Shown here piece after piece: positions 47,155 through 58,912 of a stretch of 64,000 bases of DNA. How positions within the stretch are numbered: the stretch's first letter is position 1; the number at the start of each line of letters is the position of its first letter. A program made the translations under genes and the position numbers. A model generated the notes under the pieces. The model did not search any database. It saw nothing but the letters and a program-made list of their open reading frames with translations, and had not been told where the DNA came from. Source of the stretch: Calliopum simillimum (Eukaryota > Arthropoda > Insecta > Diptera > Lauxaniidae). The stretch is from contig OX638368.1 of the NCBI GenBank assembly GCA_951812925.1, forward strand, positions 78,598,909 to 78,662,908, written 5' to 3'.

Positions 47155-47865
47155 TAGCACATAATAGCTGAAATTTAAGTTTTAACGCGATTCGATTTGA
47201 AATTTGCTACGCTTCAGCTTCGAACTGGATCATCTGCAGTTTCTGCTTTTGATGGTGATGCCGGTCATTTTATACGTCTGACGCGGCAACGTGACAGGAT
47301 AACAAGATGTCATCTATGGATGACAGACAACTGATAAGATTTAGTTTGGTCGTCTGTTCCAACATTAACTCATGCAACTACGGATCGTCATCACTCTAGG
47401 CTTTTTGGATTTAACATCAACTTTCTTGGCTGTTCCTCTTTAGATTTCTTTCTCTAGAACTTCTGCTACTACTGTTGTGACGCCGCTCGCAGATTCTAAA
47501 AATTCTGCTATTTTTTTTTTTTTTTTATTATCAATTTCCCTACATTTTCCTAGCTAGTTCTATGCTTTCTTAAGCAATTATTTTCAATAGACACTTATAT
47601 ATTTATCTCTACACATAATCTACTTTTTAATTGCTTAACTTATTTTATGCTTAGTTCCTTATTTATGTATTTGTATCGTTAAGTATTACATTTTCTTCGT
47701 AATTATCTATATTAATTTTCTTTGAATTAAATACCAATACTATTCTTTATATTGAAATGGGTTTATCTTATTTATTTTGTTTGACATTGATATGTAGATC
47801 ATTACTGCATTTCTTTTTCAAAATTTCCGAATTTATCCGATAGTCATTTTCTTTGATTTTTATAC
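47155..47865. other. No gene recognised
   Basis: 47160-47500 is less AT-rich than its surroundings but has no convincing frame; the rest is AT-rich. It could be part of a mobile element not otherwise represented. Confidence 0.35.
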
Positions 47866-49898
47866 CCTACACCCAGGGTATATTCACTTTGTCCTTCTGT
47901 TTGTAGCGCATAGAAGGAGGCGTGACAGATATAGAAAAGTATATATCGTTAGCTTAATATGGAAAAGGCGTAACTCAAATTTTTTCGAAATTGACTTTTT
48001 TGTCTATTCTGGTTGGCCACTCTCTAATACACCTCCCTACAAAAATTAGGCATGATAATATCAAAAATAGCCAAATTATAGTCAATTTTAAAAAAGCCCT
48101 AACACATAACAAAAAATTCTTGAAAGAAAAAAGCCCTAACTCACAATATGTAGCGTTTAAATAGTGTTAAAATCACTCAGAAACTATTCGGTTAATTAAG
48201 CTGAAAACTTGGCAGTGAGTGTATCTCAAATATGGGAAGGTTTTTATACTATACACGAAGGTTCCCGAAAGTCATCCGAAGGTTTTCTGGTCAAAAAGAA
48301 GAATATTTGGGCATACTAGAGGAAAAACATCTTTGGTAGACTATCAATGAACCTTATTTGATAGTTTTCTAAGACACCCGAAGGTTCTCAAAGGCCACCC
48401 GAAGGCTTGATAGTCAAAACGAAGAATATTTCGGTATACTAGAGGAAAAATATTATTGGCGGACTACCAAAAAGATGTAACTGGTAGTTTTTTGGGACAC
48501 CCGAAGGTTCCAGAAGTTCACCCGAAGGCTTCAAAATTAAAAAAAAAAGAATTCCTAGGTATTTAAAGAATATGGCAGACTATCAACATGCCTTAATTGA
48601 TAGTTTACCAATGCATCCGAAGGTTTCCGAAGGTTACCCGAGGGCTTCATAGTCAATACGAAGAGTATCAAGGTATATAGATGGGAAAACATCAATAGCA
48701 TTTATGAGTTTGGTTGCTGTGGGTACTTTATTATAATAAGCTTTACTTGATGTACAGTTTAATGTTTGGAATTGTTGTTACCTGCTGATTCTCAACACTT
48801 TTATGATAAACTTCCCTACAAAACATAAACATTTTCGTTAAAATTTTTGTCCAATCCAATTAACTTTCTTTGTTAAGGTGTTCCTCTTCATTTTATAATG
48901 AATAACTTAAATTTTATTCATAATTTTTGATTTATTGTAAAAAGCCCTAACTCACTTTTTCTTTAAAAAAATTTTAAAATGAAAAGACCTAACACACAAA
49001 ACTACCCAAAAAACAAAGAAAATAAAAAAAAAATCCTAGAATGAAAATTGTTGATAGTTTTTGTTGTAAATTGCATTTAAAGTTTTTTTAAATGTTTGGC
49101 GTATCATATTTTATTCGGTTTTTTCCTTCTCCTGTAAAGTATTGAAAATGTGAGTTACGCCTTTTCCATATTAAGCTAACGATATATTCTTGATCAGCGT
49201 CAACTCCTGAGTCGATATAGCCATGTCCGTCTGTCTGGCTGGCTGGCTGGGTGGCTGGCTGTACGTGGAAATATTTTTTACGGGAAAACTAACCATGATA
49301 ATTCAATGAAATTTGGTATGTTGGCTTTGTCGTAAAAGTTAGCTCGTGGGATTGAAAATGAGCAAAATCGGTCAACGGACACGCCTACCGCCCATACAAA
49401 AAATATGTATATTCAAAATGCAACTTTAGGAGTATTTTTCACGACAATTCAACCGAAATATACTTAAATACTACGAATTATTAGTGCAAACTCTGAGTAA
49501 AATTTGGGTGAAATCGAACAAGAGGGCGTGGCACCTCCCATACAAGCAAAAGCTCCAAAACGCTATACTGAAAGAGTTTTTCGGGATAATCCAACTAAAT
49601 TTCACTCAAATACTAAAGACTATAAATGCACGCCCTGAGCTAAAACTAGACAAACTCGGAAAAGAGGTCGTGGCACCTTATAAGAAAAAGCTTCCAAACG
49701 CTATACTTAAAACGTTTTTTAGAGATAATCCAACCGATTTTCACTCAGACACTAAGAACTATAAATGCACGCTCTGAGCAAAAACCGGGTGAACTCGGAC
49801 AAAAGGGAGTGGCACCTCCCATAAAAGCAAACTTTTCAAAATACTGCCGTGTAGGGTATTTAATGTTTGGCCAGGCCAAGTGTTACACCCTTACTAGT
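47866..49898 (-). mobile_element. mini-me/DINE-like element, interrupted copy C
   Basis: Minus orientation, from gggtgtagggtataaaa at 47866 to acacccttactagtt at 49898. It is broken by the TA element at 47946-49182. It carries the GTCY tract (gtctgtctggctggctgg near 49229), three 140-bp units, and the ggccaggccaa palindrome at 49870. Open frames inside are not genes. Confidence 0.82.
47946..49182 (-). mobile_element. TCGTTAGC-type TA element, complete copy, 1237 bp
   Basis: Terminal inverted repeats TCGTTAGCTTAATATGGAAA extend about 32 bp and are flanked by TA at the microsatellite of the host element. Deleting it restores the exact core TA run of copy A. The interior has the 122-bp tandem block (about four units, 48240-48650) also in the 21262-26578 composite. 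No transposase is present. Tc1/mariner-type by target site. Confidence 0.85.
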
Positions 49899-49899
49899 T

Positions 49900-50289
49900 A
49901 ATTTTTGATTCTAATTTATTTTTTATCAATTATTTAACATAGCAATATTTTCAGAATTTACATTTACTTAACATTTTTTGATTAAGATTTTACAATTTTC
50001 TTTTACCTTCTATTCAATTATATTTTATTTGGGATTTATTTCCCTATAGTTTATTGCCATGACTTGTTTTTATTGAAAAATTTTGTCTATGCCTATGCAA
50101 TTCTATCAAAGATTTACAACCTTTTTTATATTTATATGCATTTAGCAATATTGAAATATTTCTCCAATTAATCATTAAAATTTAGAATGCAACTTACCAT
50201 CCACTAATCTTTTTATATATTATTAGAATGAAATGACATTAAGATCTCATTTTCGACAAGTTCATTAAGGTTATTCTACTTCTTAAACT
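49900..50289. other. AT-rich DNA, nothing recognised
   Basis: No frame, repeat partner or RNA signal was seen. Confidence 0.4.
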
Positions 50290-50297
50290 CTTGAAAC

Positions 50298-52312
50298 TAG
50301 AGCTGTCTGTTTCCGTACGAACTTCGTACTTTAAAGGTACGAAATCACTTACCTCCAATTCACGTGAATTTGAGGTTCGCACAGGTACGTGAATTTGGTA
50401 AAGTTCGTACTTTTGATACGAACTTCGTACCTCGTACCTCGTACTTTTCGTACCTCGTACTTTTCATACCTCGTACTTCGTACTTTTCGTACCTCGTACT
50501 TCGTACTTTTCGTATCCCATTTGAGATAGTACGAATATGCCACGCCCACTGTTTAACGATTGATCGAAAAAAAAATGTAACACTTTATATCTCGAAAACT
50601 ATGGACGCTATTTCCATGAAATTTGGTAGGTAGGTGCTGCACATAATTAGCATCCGCTGACAAAAAAGTGAGCGTGATTGAACAATGCCACGCCTACTTT
50701 TTAACGATTCAAAGAATCGGCACTTTAAAACGCTATATCTCCCAAAATATAAAAGCTATTTCGATGAAATTTGATAGGTAGGTGCACCACATAATTAGCA
50801 TCCGCTGACCAAAAAGTGGGCGTGATCGGACAATGCCACGCCCACTTTTACCGATTCGAAGAATGAACAATTTAAAACGCTATAACTCCTAAAATATACA
50901 AGATATTTCGATGAAATTTGGTAGGTAGGTGCTCCACATAATTAGCATCCGCTGACCACCAAGTGGGCGTGATCTAACAATTCCACACCTACTTTTTAAC
51001 GATTTGAAGAATCGGCACTTTAAAACACTATATCTCCCAAAATATAAAAGCTATTTCGATGAAATTTGATAGGTAGGTGCATTACATAATTAGCATCCGC
51101 TGACCAAAAAGTGGGCGTGATCGGACAATGCCACGCCTACTTTTTATCGATTTGAAGAATCGGCAATTTAAAACGCTATTACTCCTAAAATAGCTATTAC
51201 GATGGAATTAAAAATGACAATTATGTATGTATATTAGTGGGAAAATTTTGTGAATAGTATGAAGCAACCCTAAAAATACATTTGGAATTCTCAGCTAAAT
51301 AAACTTTAGTTAGAAAGAAAATTTTACGAAAAAAAATTTGTCAGGTTTGTTTGGTAAGTGAAGAAATTTTGTTTAATCAGTTTTACTGCCTCAGCTAGAA
51401 ACACTTAAAAGAAAAGTGTAATTTCAGTCTAATTTTGTAAAAAAACGAGATTTTAACACAAAAACACTTTGTCAAAAGTAGGCGTGGCATTGTCCGATCA
51501 CCGGATCAGCGGATGCTAATTATGTGGTGCGCCTACCTATCAAATTTCATCGAAATAGCTTTTATATTTTGGGAGATATAGCGTTTTAAAGTGCAAATTC
51601 TTCAAATCGTTTAAAAGTAGGCGTGGCATTGTCCGATCACGCCCACTTTTTGGTCAGCGAATGCTAATTATGTGGTGCACCTACCTATCAAATTTCATCG
51701 AAATAGCTTTTATATTTTGGGAGATATAGCGTTTTAAAGTGCAAATTCTTCAAATCGTTAAAAAGTAGGCGTGGCATTGTCCGATCACGCCCACTTTTTG
51801 GTCAGCGGATGCTTATTATTTGGTGCACCTACCTATTAAATTTCATCGAAATAGCTCGTATATTTTGGGAGATATAGCGTTTTAAATTGCAAATTCTTCA
51901 AATCGTTAAAAAGTAGGCGTGGCATTGTCCGATTACGGTCAGCGGATGCTAATTATGAAGTGCACGTACCTATCAAATTTCATCGAAATGGCTTTTATAT
52001 TTTAGGAGATATAGCGTTTTAAAGTGCCAATAAATAAAGTGTTAAATTTTTTTTCGACCAATAGTTAAATAGTGGGCGTGGCATTATCTGAAATGGGGTA
52101 CGAAAAGTACGAAGTACGAGGTACGAAAAGTAGGAAGTACGAGGTTCGAAAAGTACGAGGTACGAAGTTCGTGTCAAAGGTACGAACTTTACCAAATTCA
52201 CGTACCTGTGCGAACCTCAAATTCACGTGTTTTGGGAGTACGTGATTTCGTACCCCTGTTCGTGAATTCGCGTACTCACGTGTAGTACGAATTCACGTGA
52301 TCGACAGCTCTA
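50298..52312. mobile_element. hAT-type palindromic element with tandem units, 2015 bp
   Basis: Termini TAGAGCTGTC in inverted orientation, with an exact 8-bp duplication CTTGAAAC (50290-50297 and 52313-52320). Next to each end is a GTAC-rich minisatellite (gtacctcgtacttttc type; 50400-50515 and 52095-52165). Inside each arm are about four units of a 148-bp block marked gcatccgctgacc (50651, 50799, 50946, 51094) and 'gggcgtgatcggacaatg'; the right arm carries them inverted. The asymmetrical centre is about 51200-51460. No transposase is present. Confidence 0.9.
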
Positions 52313-52488
52313 CTTGAAACCGATTCAATATTTAATATGATTTATGTGTATGCACTACGCACTACTACATACGTTCTACAAAAATCTGCATCTTCATTAA
52401 TTACACAGGCCCACAAAAAAAAAAGTACTTTGCGCGAAAGATCAGACCACCTGAACTTTATGTTTTCGAGGTCGCTGAATCCGAATAT

Positions 52489-52619
52489 GGTGCCAGAATA
52501 GCAAAGTTGGTTCGCGTTTTTTCAGAAATCAACAATAATGCTGAGAAATTTGAAATTTTTTTCAGCATTATTTCTGATTTCTGAAAAAACTCGAACCAAC
52601 TCCGCTATTCTGACACCAC
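52489..52619. repeat. About 55-bp hairpin
   Basis: ggtgccagaatagc and ttttttcagaaatc at left pair with gatttctgaaaaaa and gctattctgacacc at right around a loop of about 20 bp. Confidence 0.75.
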
Positions 52620-53405
52620 GCAGACTTACCCTTCATAAGATATCGTGACTTGAAAATCATTCAAAATTTAACATAGTAGGAGGCATAGTACAATGTTCAA
52701 TTTTGAATGATTTTCAAGACGCGATATCTCACGAACGGTAAGTCGGACGAAAAAACAGCTCGAAGGGACCCTTATAGGGAATTGAACGTTCTACAAAATG
52801 CATGAACAATTTTTTTTCTAAGAAGAACCGATTTGGAGCTATTTAAAAAAAAAGGTTTTTTTCTAAATTTTAGGATTTTTGAAAAAATATCTCCTAAACT
52901 ATAAGTCATCTGAAAAAAAAAATGATATGTATGTAGGTTGTAGTGCAAGTAATTCGCTATAAACAGATATTTTTACTTTGAACGTATGACTCACCGTTCA
53001 TGAATTTTAAGCTCAACACATCACTGTGCCTACTCATAAGCACATGCATAAGGCATGCACAATTTACTAATTTTTTTTCGATTTTTGAATTAGGATATCT
53101 CCTGAGTTATACTTAAGTCGTACGAAAACATTTTACAGGTAATTTTTATAGAAAATTTTATAAGCTAAAATAGTGCTTCACAATATTTTTCTCTTAATGT
53201 AACCGTTAAAGAGATATTTGTGAAAAACTGATTTTGGATGCCATTTTTCCAATATGGCGGCGCGAGCGAACACGACTCGAAAGTAGCAAAGTTGAAATTC
53301 TGAAAAAGCTTATCGAAATCTATAAAATAACTCATTTGCAAAAATCCCGCAAAACTTTCCAGGTAAGACTACCAAATGACTGTACTAAAATACAATATCT
53401 CGATA
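52620..53405. other. No gene recognised
   Basis: AT-rich repeats of the dispersed type. The plus frame 53234-53470 has no family resemblance. Confidence 0.4.
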
Positions 53406-54384
53406 TAGTCCGGGAGCTGGTGACAGTAAAATTGCACTTACACGGATTTTCAAAATGTATGAATCGATAGTATATGGTCGTAGAGGTACATTTTAAGCCT
53501 CGTGTGCCAAGATTTATTGTTTTTATTTGCTCGTTATTAACTCTACTTTGAAAATACCTCGGCGTGAAAACTCAAAACTTGACCAAAAAAATTGTCATAC
53601 CAGTTTATAATATAGCTTCAACCCTCAGAAATAATAGGGATGGAGCCACGTCATTTTAAAATTATTATAATTGGATAAAGCAAAATCATTCAAGACCACT
53701 TCGCACTATCTCAAACCCCGAACTACACTAAAAATGCAATCAGAGGCATATAGCAAACGAGATCAAGCTATGCAAATAGGGATTGATTGTCCATACTTTC
53801 CGGAAACCACACTGCGAAGTCTGCAAGGCACTAAAGTGCAGTCCACAAGGCAGTAGAGGATGTGGATGAGAAAATCCAAGAATAGGGAAAGTCGTGGCAA
53901 AAGATAAAAGCCATCGCAAATAATCGTGACAAATGGAGACGTTTTATTGTGGCCCTATGCTCCTCCTAGGGTTCACAGGAGAATACATACATCTACTGTG
54001 GTTACCGTTGGGCATTAATGGGTTAGTGCTCATCACTGGTCTAGATATTGTATAATTGGGATAACAAATATTTTGCTCAAGTTTTGAGCTTTCATACCGA
54101 AATATCAAAGTAGAGCTAATAACAAGCAAATTAAAAAAAAAATTGTTCCTAGCATTTATTTTTTTTAAATCGGTGTGCCAGGATATCAGTTGGCATACCA
54201 AACTTTTAAAAAAAAATTTGAAATAAAATGGCATTCTTACAATTAAAATCCGTGTGAGTGAAAAATGCTTCTGCAAATGCAAATTTCAAAAATTAATAAA
54301 AAATACTAGTGCCAGGATAACGATTCAAACCAAAATTTGAAAATCCGTGTAAGTGGAGTTTAACTGTCACCGGCTCCCCGCCTA
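53406..54384. mobile_element. Foldback arms around an RTE-like fragment, copy 2
   Basis: Termini TAGTCCGGGAGCTGGTGACA (left) and the complement of TAGGCGGGGAGCCGGTGAC (right). The arms are 53406-53620 and 54060-54384. The centre is a LINE 3' fragment as in copy 1 (41907-44297). Confidence 0.75.
53690..53965 (+). pseudogene. RTE-like LINE 3' end
   Basis: Near 53885-53945 the frame reads SWQKIKAIANNRDKWRRF then IVALCS, the characteristic C-terminus of RTE-type ORFs (W-x-x-IK-x-IA-x-NR-x-x-WR). Upstream sequence is shared with 43850-43950. Frameshifts and stops abound. Confidence 0.65.
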
Positions 54385-54915
54385 TTAACGCGATCAGTTT
54401 GAAATAACATTTTTGAATCAACGAAAAATTAATTTTTGGTAAACCTTTTTTTAATGTGAGATATCCTAGCCTAAGTGCCCTAAATATAAGGTTTTCTGTA
54501 ATTTTTTGCTACTTTTGAGGTTGAATTGATCTTTATCTACAAAACGCTTTATAAATTATATCGATATCTTTTTTTTTTTCTACGAATAATTCTAACCTAA
54601 AAATTTAAAAACGAACAAAAACACATTTTTTGACTATTTTGAAGGCTGCATAGAGAAGGCTGAGTTACCATCGAATTTTCGTTTGCATATACATATGTAA
54701 AAACCTGATGTGTCAGAACCTTTGGGTTAAACAGAGCTTAAACGCTTCGTGTCGTACGAAAAATTGACTCATAAAATTTGTTATTCTTTTGCCTTTAAAT
54801 TTATTTTTTTTTTCTGTGGATAACCGAAAAAACGCATTTTAGTTTGCCATACGGTGAGTTAGTAATCAGATAGTAAATCATTTCACTTAAAAGTGCTTTC
54901 GTTTTTTTAATTTAG

Positions 54916-54980
54916 AGTGAAATAGAACTTAAATTTGAAGCTCATGAGAACTTACTCAAGGAAAATAAACATATGCAAAA
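54916..54980 (+). CDS. Candidate coiled-coil exon E
   Basis: Acceptor cgtttttttaatttag precedes 54916 and donor aaaa|gtaagt follows 54980. Only one frame is open over the 65 nt: it reads SEIELKFEAHENLLKENKHM, charged and heptad-like, starting phase 0 and leaving two bases. The phase-0 start is compatible with splicing from exon C, so it may be an alternative downstream exon of the same gene; equally it may belong to a neighbouring gene or be chance. Its wording recalls FELKYKEVVKENEK in exon C, which would fit an exon duplication. A hAT element begins 12 bp after the donor. Confidence 0.5.
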
Positions 54981-55047
54981 GTAAGTACCGAGTAGAGCTG
55001 GGTACGGACCTAATTTTTGAGGCCCGGCCCGGCACGAACAAGAAACA

Positions 55048-55525
55048 AGTACACTAATGTCAATAGCTAAAATCTGGCAACACCATAATAAATTTTGACA
55101 TTTTTTAGCATAAACGTACTCAGAACGTTTTGACGTACGACCATCATTTGTGTTGTTTACAGTGACTTGAAAAAATCGACAAGAGCGCATCGATGAACTT
55201 AAATCTTTGTATGGCGATGAAGCACCATCATATAGCACTGTGAAAAACTGGTTTAATGAATTCAATCGTGGCCGACGCTCGCTCAAAGACGAATTCCGTG
55301 AAGGTCGCCCAGAAACGGCCGTTGTGCCAGAGAACATTGATGCCGTGCGTGAATTTATAATGCAAGATCATCATGTGACATACTGTGAGATAGAGGCATC
55401 CTTGGGCACTTGTTCCACTCTAATACATTCGATTTCGCATGAACACTTAGTTGTCAAGAACGTTTGTTCTCGTTGGAAACCCCATAATTTATCAATCGCT
55501 TATATTACACTAGTTTGCAAATGAT
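55048..55525 (+). pseudogene. Mariner transposase N-terminal fragment 1
   Basis: The left mariner end (atgtcaatagctaaaatctg at 55056) precedes a frame with GDEAPSYSTVKNWFNEFNRG, GRRSLKDEFREGRP, VPENIDAVREFIMQD and HVTYCEIEASLGTCST: the two helix-turn-helix DNA-binding motifs of a mariner transposase. The first 40 residues and the entire catalytic DDD domain are missing; it runs out after CSRWKPHNL. Non-functional. Confidence 0.85.
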
Positions 55526-55539
55526 TAAAAATGTTTTCC

Positions 55540-55890
55540 CATTGAATGCCATTATTCATTTTATATGTAAAATGGGCTGCTGCTTCCGAAAATCGCATTA
55601 TTTTTTTTTTTTATTTCGTGTCGTTTTTGAGATATCGGTCATTTTCGGTTTTTGGACCAAAAAAAAATATAGTTCCACTTAAATACAAATATCTCAAGAA
55701 ACAATATTTGTGTTTAAACGTATTATATGTCATATTAAAGGTAATTAAATTATCTACAAATAATGTTCGAATAACTTTTTGATTGGCTTGTTAGTTTTGG
55801 CGAAATACATTGATTTCTAAAAAAACATTTTTTTTTTTCCCCAAAAAGTTAAGAAAAAATCAAAATCAACTGCAGATTTATACGTAGGTT
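55540..55890 (-). repeat. Inverted copy of the 16300-16720 / 59105-59575 repeat
   Basis: gtgtcgtttttgagatatcg and ttgcgattttcgg-type blocks are present in inverse orientation. It separates the two mariner fragments. Confidence 0.7.
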
Positions 55891-55917
55891 GCCTTTTATA
55901 CTTCGGGATTGGGCAAA

Positions 55918-56278
55918 AATAATGTCAATAGCTAAAATCTGGCAACACCATTATAAATTTGACTTTTTTTAGCATAAACGTACGCAGAACGTTTTGACGT
56001 ACGACCATCATTTGTGTTGCTTACAGTGACTTGAAAAAATCAATTTGGCAAAAAAATGGAATTAACTCGTGAACGTTTTCGTGCGATCATTTCTCACAAC
56101 TTTCGACGTGGATTATCACGATAAGAGTGCATCGATGAAAATAAACCTTTGTATGGCGATGAAGCACCATCCTATAGCACTGTGAAAAACTGGTTTAATG
56201 AATTCAATCGTGGCCGTCGCTCACTCTAAGACGAATTTCGTGAAGGTCGTCCAAAATCAGTTGTTGTTCCGGACAATT
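55918..56278 (+). pseudogene. Mariner transposase N-terminal fragment 2
   Basis: The same left end (atgtcaatagctaaaatctg at 55923), then ATG at 56056 with MELTRERFRAIISHNFRRG. Stops interrupt it after GLSR and after GRRSL; it ends at VVVPDN, where a piggyBac-type MITE follows. It supplies the N-terminus missing from fragment 1. Confidence 0.85.
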
Positions 56279-56282
56279 TTAA

Positions 56283-56360
56283 CCCTCTAAAATCCCCACA
56301 TGTAGGTCAAAATGACCTACATGGGGGTCAAAATGACACACATGCAAGGGTCTTGGAGGG
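56283..56360. mobile_element. piggyBac-type mini MITE, 78 bp
   Basis: Begins CCCTC and ends GAGGG, flanked by TTAA on each side (56279-56282 and 56361-56364), the piggyBac target. Inside is the palindrome catgtaggtcaaaatgac/gacctacatg and a second 'gtcaaaatgac'. Too short to code. Confidence 0.75.
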
Positions 56361-56497
56361 TTAAAATTTCTGCAAAAATATTCCTCGCAATATCTTGCAT
56401 AAGTTTACTGAACACATGATACACCTCAGATGTAAGGATCATAAAGTTAAATTCATCGATTTAACACAAGAATGCGTTATTTTTGTTTTTTCATGTA

Positions 56498-58910
56498 CAG
56501 TAGGGTGCAGCATTTTTTCGAAATAATGGGAAAATCATAGGTTGCATCAAAGATTATCTTAGGAGCAGGCCTTATTACAAAGACTGCATACTTAGTTTTG
56601 GTCAAAACCCCCGAAAAGATGGCCCGCCCTGGGCTTGAATGAAGGTCTGAACGACAAAAATCATTGTTTTTTCGCAGTTTTTTTATTTTATCGCAAAAAC
56701 CACAAAACTATTGGTAGTAATTCTTCCTAAATCTTTGAAAGGGATTAATTTTCTACATTTCTTTTTTCTCATTGCTCTACAGTGAAGTTTGCCCCATGGA
56801 AGACCCGGAAGAAGTTAAAATTTTTTGATTCAAAAAACGGTTTTTTTCCTATAACTCAAGATACAAGAGACACACAAAAACTTTAGATCTCAACAAATGT
56901 AGGAAATCTGCTTTCCTATAGTTTTGCTTTGAAATCTTGATTCCAAAAGTAAACAGTTTTCCGCTAGAGGCCGAAATTTGTTAAAAATAATTGTGTATCA
57001 TGAAAAAGCGACCTTTTATTGTTTGGTTTTAAAATATACCCAAAAATTTGGTTAGAAAGTAATGAAAAAACTAAAAGCTTCTAAACATGGTCTTTACAAT
57101 GGAAATCGGATTGAAATTGCGCGAGATATGATAATTCTTACATACTTGGTATTTTTTGTAAAGTTCTAATTTTGGGTATTTTTGTTTCACAGTGTGTTTT
57201 GCATCCACAACTTAAGATTTTTTTATGATTATTACTTAACGTTAAAGGACGATAAACAGCGCAACTTTCAGGATCAAGAATATCAAAATCGGTTAGTAGT
57301 TTTCTTGTGAATTTCAGCCTGATAGTTTGGATTTTTTTCCATTTTTGTCAAATACGGCTTTTTTTAAGAAAGAGCGACTGTATACCCTAAATACCGTAGA
57401 AAATGTGTACTATTATATCCCAAAATCTGTTGCAAATATATTTTGCTATATTTTGCTATATTTTGCTTCTAATAGTCATCTTTCCACAGCTAACAATTTG
57501 TGCCCTAGAGGCCGATTTTTGTGATAAAAAAAATCGAATTTTTAGAAATTTTAATTTTGAAGCAACCTTTTGATGTTTTTGCTTGCAAATTTTCCCGAAA
57601 TTTTTGTAAAGAATTTAAGATAAGGTTAAAAGCTTTCAAACGTAGTCTTTAGAATAGAAATTGGTTGAAATTTACGCGAGATATGACAGTTTTTATATAC
57701 TCTGTGATACAAAAAAATAACCAAAAATCATATCCGCACAATAAAAAAATACTCTTATATCTCTCTCTTATAACTTTTATATCTTGCGTAAATTCCAACC
57801 GATTTCTTTTTCAAAGACCACGTTTGGAAGCTTTTAACTTTTTTTTAAGTGCCTTTTTAAAATTTTTGAAAAATTTGTAAGCAAAAACATCAAAAGGTCG
57901 CTTCAAAATAAAAATTTCTAAAAATTCGATTTTTTTTATCACAAAAATCGGCCTCTAGGGCACAAATTGTTAGCTGTGGAAAGATGACTATCAGAAGCAA
58001 AATATATTTCCTACAGTTCTTGGGATATAATAGTACACATTTTTTACGGTATTTAGGGTATACAGTCGCTCATACTCAAAAAAAGCCGTATTTGACAAAA
58101 ATGGAAAAAAATCCAAACTATCAGGCTGAAATTCGCAAGGAAACTACTAACCGATTTTAATATTCTTGGTCCTGAAAGTTGCGCTGTTTACCGTCCTTTA
58201 ACGTAAAGTAATAATCATAAAAAAATCTGAAACAAAAATACCCAAAATTAGAACTTTACAAAAAATACCAAGTATGTAAGAATTATCATATCTCGCGCAA
58301 TTTCAATCCGATTTCCATTATAAAGACCATGTTTAGAAGCTTTTAGTTTTTTCATTACTTTCTAATCAAATTTTTGGGTATATTTTAAAACCAAACAATA
58401 AAAGGTCGCTTTTTCAAGATACACAATTATTTTTAACAAATTTCGGCCTCTAGCGGAAAACCGTTTACTTTTGGAATCAAGATTTTAAAGCAAAACTATA
58501 GGAAAGCAGATTTCCTACATTTGTTGAGATCTAAAATTTTTGTGTGTCTCTTGTATCTTGAGTTATAGGAAAAAAACCGTTTTTTGAATCAAAAAATTTT
58601 AACTTCTTCCGGGACTTCCATAGGACAAACTTCACTGTAGAGCAATGAGAGAAAAACAAAAATGTAGAAAATTAATCCCTTTCAAAGATTTAGGAAGAAT
58701 TACTACCAATAGTTTTGTGGTTTTTGCGATAAAATAAAAAAACTGCGAAAAAACAATGATTTTTGTCGTTTAGACCTTCATTCAAGCCCAGGGCGGGCCA
58801 TCTTTTCGGGGGTTTTGACCAAAACTAAGTATGCAGTTTTTGTTTTAAGATCTTAATCTATGATAATTTTTGATGCACTAATTTTTTTTGAATTTTGGTG
58901 CACCTTAATG
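56498..58910. mobile_element. Giant foldback element, 2.4-kb palindrome
   Basis: Termini CAGTAGGGTGCAGCA (left) and the complement of CATTAAGGTGCACCA (right), next to TA. The arms (56498-57710 and 57715-58910) stay near-identical for about 1.2 kb, including gatggcccgcc and cctctagggcacaaat blocks, with a very short centre. One arm is also present at 13751-14735. No coding. Confidence 0.88.
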
Positions 58911-58912
58911 TA

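Noticed and set aside
47155..47500. Solo LTR of a gypsy or BEL element
   Set aside because: No TG...CA ends with a short duplication and no primer-binding site could be found.
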